From NCBI RefSeq assembly GCF_902168175.1, contig NZ_CABHOU010000042.1, forward strand, positions 108,415-172,414: 64,000 bases of DNA, given 5' to 3'. This stretch comes from an uncultured Chitinophaga sp. GTDB taxonomy: Bacteria; Bacteroidota; Bacteroidia; Chitinophagales; Chitinophagaceae. Below, one piece after another: positions 61,656 to 64,000 of this stretch. The first letter of the stretch is position 1, and every line of letters starts with the position of its first letter. The notes under the pieces were generated by a model. The model was not told where the DNA came from and made no database searches. It saw nothing but the letters and a program-made list of their open reading frames with translations. Both the position numbers and the translations under genes were made by a program.

Positions 61656-61683
61656 CCGGCTATCTAAAAGCCGGGACTTTTTC
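61656..61683 (+). terminator. Terminator-like hairpin before the DUF3592-like gene
   Basis: A 6-bp stem CCGGCT / AGCCGG with a 7-nt loop, followed by GACTTTTTCT on the plus strand. No upstream plus-strand gene explains it, which would fit a short transcript from the array region. Confidence 0.4.
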
Positions 61684-61696
61684 TATCTTACCAGTA

Positions 61697-62035
61697 ATGG
61701 ATACGGAATCTGATTTGATCTTCGGCGCCGTTGCGCTTCTGGTAATTATCATTGTAATTGTATGGTTTCATCACCGGCGCCAGCGCCTCCATACAAAGGG
61801 CGTGATTACTACCGGTGAGGTGATAAACATAGAACAACGAGTTACCCGCCGTTATGATACCGTGTATCATCCCGTAGTTTGCTTTTTTATGGAAGATGGG
61901 CGTGTAGTGGTCACCTGGTCGTGGTTTTCTTCTACGAAGGATGCTGCTGCATTCTCTGTAGGCGATCAGGTTGAAGTCACCTACAACCCCAAAATACCCG
62001 ACGAATTCATCGCAAAGAAAATCCCTCATCGATAA
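61697..62035 (+). CDS. DUF3592-like single-pass membrane protein
   Basis: A 112-residue protein. One N-terminal transmembrane helix (residues ~6-25, LIFGAVALLVIIIVIVWF) with a HHRRQR stop is followed by a small beta domain (GEVINIEQRVTRRYDTVYHPVVCFFMEDGRVVVTWSWFS...FSVGDQVEVTYNPKIPDEF). The strand order and the VGDQVEVTYNP turn are those of DUF3592 proteins, whose function is unknown. The start ATG at 61697 lies after a hairpin; earlier in-frame ATGs would put the hairpin inside the gene. Confidence 0.78.
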   Translation: MDTESDLIFGAVALLVIIIVIVWFHHRRQRLHTKGVITTGEVINIEQRVTRRYDTVYHPVVCFFMEDGRVVVTWSWFSSTKDAAAFSVGDQVEVTYNPKIPDEFIAKKIPHR

Positions 62036-62200
62036 TTTCTCCCTGTTCATCGGTGTAATCCACCTTTGTATTTTCTAAAGCAACGATCTTTGCATTATCC
62101 CCGTTAGCATTGTAAATAAAAATTAAGGAGGAAAAGCCGGTCTGTATTACGGACAGGCAGTTCTATGTCCTGATTATAACCATACTAAACTTTTACCGAT

Positions 62201-63757
62201 ATGTCTAAGTTGATGAAGGCAGCACTGTTGGTGTTCGCGTGCGGTTACCTTGTAGCCGCCTGTAAGAAAGATAAAAGCGCAGGCAATGAATCGCCCGATG
62301 CCACTGCCAATACACCAGGAACAACATTGTCTGATGAGGATTCGCTGAAATACCTCATGTACCGGATTATGCAGGTTACTTATGTAGATGAAGGCCGGAA
62401 TAAATCTACTTCGCTGCCCACTTACTACTGGTATAACCAGGTACCAACGATCGATTCTTTAAGCAGTACGTATGCAACAGCAGATGATCTCCTGACTAAA
62501 ATGATTTCCTATCCTGTTAGTAATGGTAAAGCGCTCGACCGCTATAGCTTCCTCGACCGCACTGGTTCTCTGAACAGTGCCCTGCAAGACGGTGTTTCCG
62601 AAATCGGCAATAAAATAAGCGCTACTGGCGATTACGGGATGGAAGTGAGTTATGCCTACGATGGTACCAATACTTATTTGTACATTCTTTACGCGGATAA
62701 AAATGCGCCGGCATATACACAGGGTGGACTTACCCGCGGTGATGAGATAACGGCCATTAATGGGGATGCGGATATCGATTACGATGGCGGCAGCGGAACA
62801 AATACCACCAAAGTAACCAATGCGATCTATAATTCCACTTCGGTGACCTTAAAAGTGACGAAGGCGAACGGCACATCTAAAACGGTAACGCTTAATTCGG
62901 CCTCCTACAAAATAAACCCCGTGCTGTTCGATACGGTGTTTACGGTGAATAGCCAGAAAGTAGGCTACTTCGTATTCTACACCTTTCCCAGCACCTACAA
63001 CTCCAATGGTGAAGCCACTTATACGAAAACGGTGCTGGACGAAACCTTTGCGAAGTTTAAATCGCAGGGTATCTCCAACCTAATCGTAGATCTCCGCTAC
63101 AACGGCGGCGGTTCTGTAACCACCGCTGAATACCTGGACAGCGCCATAGCTCCGGCATCTGCACAGCGGCAGGTAATGTATTACTATAAATACAACGATA
63201 AACTAACCGCTAACCTGGCTACTGCCGGATTGGAATCAAGCGTTAATTATCCCACAAACACCGGCGGACTATTGCTGAACAACGTGTTTTTTATTACGGG
63301 TAACGGCACGGCCTCCGCCAGCGAACTTACGCTCAATAACCTGAAGCCTTATATGAGCGTGAAAACCGTAGGCGATACCACTTATGGTAAACCAGTGGGC
63401 TTTTTCACGTTCACGATCTCTAAATACGACAGCACCGGCAAGGAAAATTACCTCGCCGATCTTTACGCCATCAACTTTGCTACCGAAAATGCGAACCATG
63501 TGGGGGAATATTACTCCGGTATCGCCCCCGATCAGGCCGCATCGGATTACATCAATGTTCCCTGGGGGTATGCAGACTATGACGATCATCTGTCACAAAT
63601 CTTTTCTTACATAAAGTCGGGCTCGTTTTCCCGTACAGATGCTAATGCGCGCCTGGCGGTAAAGGCCAATAACTTAAGAAGTTCGCTAAAGACCAGCGTA
63701 GTATCACCCAAATTCAATGGTATGGTTGATTTCAGGCCTCGGAAGGTATTGAAGTAA
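62201..63757 (+). CDS. S41-family peptidase lipoprotein (C-terminal processing protease type)
   Basis: A 518-residue exported lipoprotein with lipobox LVAACKK (Cys near residue 21) and a Ser/Thr/Pro linker. An N-terminal helical domain (~45-140) is followed by a PDZ domain (~145-225; AYTQGGLTRGDEITAINGD). The S41 tail-specific protease domain (~245-490) has VGYFVFYTF, LIVDLRYNGGGSVTTAEYL, the catalytic Ser in GNGTASASELTLNNL, and a Lys region TTYGKPVGFF. Likely degrades proteins in the periplasm or at the surface. It has its own terminator. Confidence 0.9.
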   Translation: MSKLMKAALLVFACGYLVAACKKDKSAGNESPDATANTPGTTLSDEDSLKYLMYRIMQVTYVDEGRNKSTSLPTYYWYNQVPTIDSLSSTYATADDLLTKMISYPVSNGKALDRYSFLDRTGSLNSALQDGVSEIGNKISATGDYGMEVSYAYDGTNTYLYILYADKNAPAYTQGGLTRGDEITAINGDADIDYDGGSGTNTTKVTNAIYNSTSVTLKVTKANGTSKTVTLNSASYKINPVLFDTVFTVNSQKVGYFVFYTFPSTYNSNGEATYTKTVLDETFAKFKSQGISNLIVDLRYNGGGSVTTAEYLDSAIAPASAQRQVMYYYKYNDKLTANLATAGLESSVNYPTNTGGLLLNNVFFITGNGTASASELTLNNLKPYMSVKTVGDTTYGKPVGFFTFTISKYDSTGKENYLADLYAINFATENANHVGEYYSGIAPDQAASDYINVPWGYADYDDHLSQIFSYIKSGSFSRTDANARLAVKANNLRSSLKTSVVSPKFNGMVDFRPRKVLK

Positions 63758-63778
63758 GCTTCGTAATATCCTGTAGTG

Positions 63779-63809
63779 AAACGCCACACCGCTTACGGAT
63801 GTGGCGTTT
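63779..63809 (+). terminator. Terminator of the S41 peptidase gene
   Basis: A perfect 10-bp stem AAACGCCACA / TGTGGCGTTT with an 11-nt loop, followed by TTTCTT, 21 nt after the stop. Confidence 0.85.
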
Positions 63810-63908
63810 TTCTTGGGGTGGATGTTGATGCCCTGCATCTCGGCTACTTCCCCGGGCTAAAAGATTGTGGCTGGCCTGCAGGAAGAGGCCGGCAAGGAGC
63901 TTGCTTTT

Positions 63909-64000
63909 ATGGAATACGTAGAAAGTTTGTTATCCCCCAATAGCGATACCCAGCTGAAGAGTGCGACGCAACGGTTGCCCGGTAGTGATTTAATGCTGAT
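63909..64000 (+). CDS. Possible 5' end of an ORF cut by the window edge
   Basis: An ATG at 63909 opens a frame (MEYVESLLSPNSDTQLK...) that stays open to the last base. A GTG 48 nt earlier in the same frame is another possible start. There are too few residues to identify a family, and no promoter element was seen. It may be a real gene or chance. Confidence 0.2.
   Translation, partial: MEYVESLLSPNSDTQLKSATQRLPGSDLML

Larger units (their letters stand above)
61383..61696. other. Intergenic region holding the 11-bp array
   Basis: A 314-bp gap between divergent small genes. It holds the array at 61401-61543, about 110 bp of unremarkable sequence and a terminator-like hairpin at 61656-61683. 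No clear -7 element was found for either gene. Confidence 0.5.

Overview
The window reads as a chromosomal segment of a Bacteroidota bacterium, most likely a Chitinophaga-like member of the Chitinophagaceae. The reasons are: promoter -7 elements of the TAnnTTTG kind with few recognisable Shine-Dalgarno sites; many short lipoproteins; a TonB-dependent receptor with an N-terminal carboxypeptidase-regulatory-like domain; a propeller/Y_Y_Y sensor kinase with a LytTR regulator; a fused ribBA; an archaeal-type prolyl-tRNA synthetase; and the gene order miaB / sigma-54 activator / lptE / TPR protein / secG. No rRNA, prophage, insertion sequence or CRISPR array was seen. The species call is inference from gene content.

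Layout. 1-6.3 kb: a decayed XRE-regulator fragment, tRNA-Leu(CAG), dapD, then a forward run of glycosyltransferase, tsaC, cca, a pRiA4b ORF-3-like protein and miaA, rich in tRNA maturation. 6.3-9 kb: a FadL/OmpP1-type outer-membrane protein and a Gly/Tyr-rich lipoprotein. 9-18 kb: proS, a sensor kinase/LytTR pair, an HtrA protease, and an acyl-CoA reductase divergent from a two-cluster ferredoxin. 18-22 kb: ddl, a PASTA protein, a rhodanese, a lipoprotein and a DUF2306-type membrane protein.

21.9-29.5 kb holds the most interesting system. Seven closely spaced minus-strand genes encode an esterase, a RimK-like ATP-grasp ligase, a GCS2 carboxylate-amine ligase, a class-I glutamine amidotransferase with an unusual nucleophile elbow, a second ATP-grasp-like protein, a RidA protein and a TPR lipoprotein. 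A second esterase diverges from the front of the run. The set looks like a pathway that builds an amide- or peptide-linked small molecule of unknown structure.

29.6-42 kb: a GNAT, a DUF6266-like protein beside an 11-bp-period repeat tract, a large TonB-dependent receptor, ribBA and TamB. 42-51 kb: an isoaspartyl peptidase; a compact minus-strand operon of ggt, a DinB-like protein, a lipoprotein, a PLP enzyme and two TraB/GumN paralogues, one of which has lost both conserved His motifs; and an M14 peptidase. 51-60.3 kb: a redoxin, YihY, mltG, then the envelope cluster secG, a highly repetitive TPR protein (seven 84-bp repeats), lptE, a receiver-less sigma-54 activator and miaB. 60.4-64 kb: small membrane proteins, a striking 143-bp array with strict 11-bp period beside a small conserved protein, and an S41 peptidase lipoprotein.

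Functional links inside the window: miaA and miaB make ms2i6A in tRNA; tsaC, cca and proS also serve tRNA; lptE, TamB, SecG, MltG, Ddl and HtrA serve envelope assembly; Ggt, the isoaspartyl peptidase, M14 and S41 peptidases and the TonB receptor suggest peptide scavenging.
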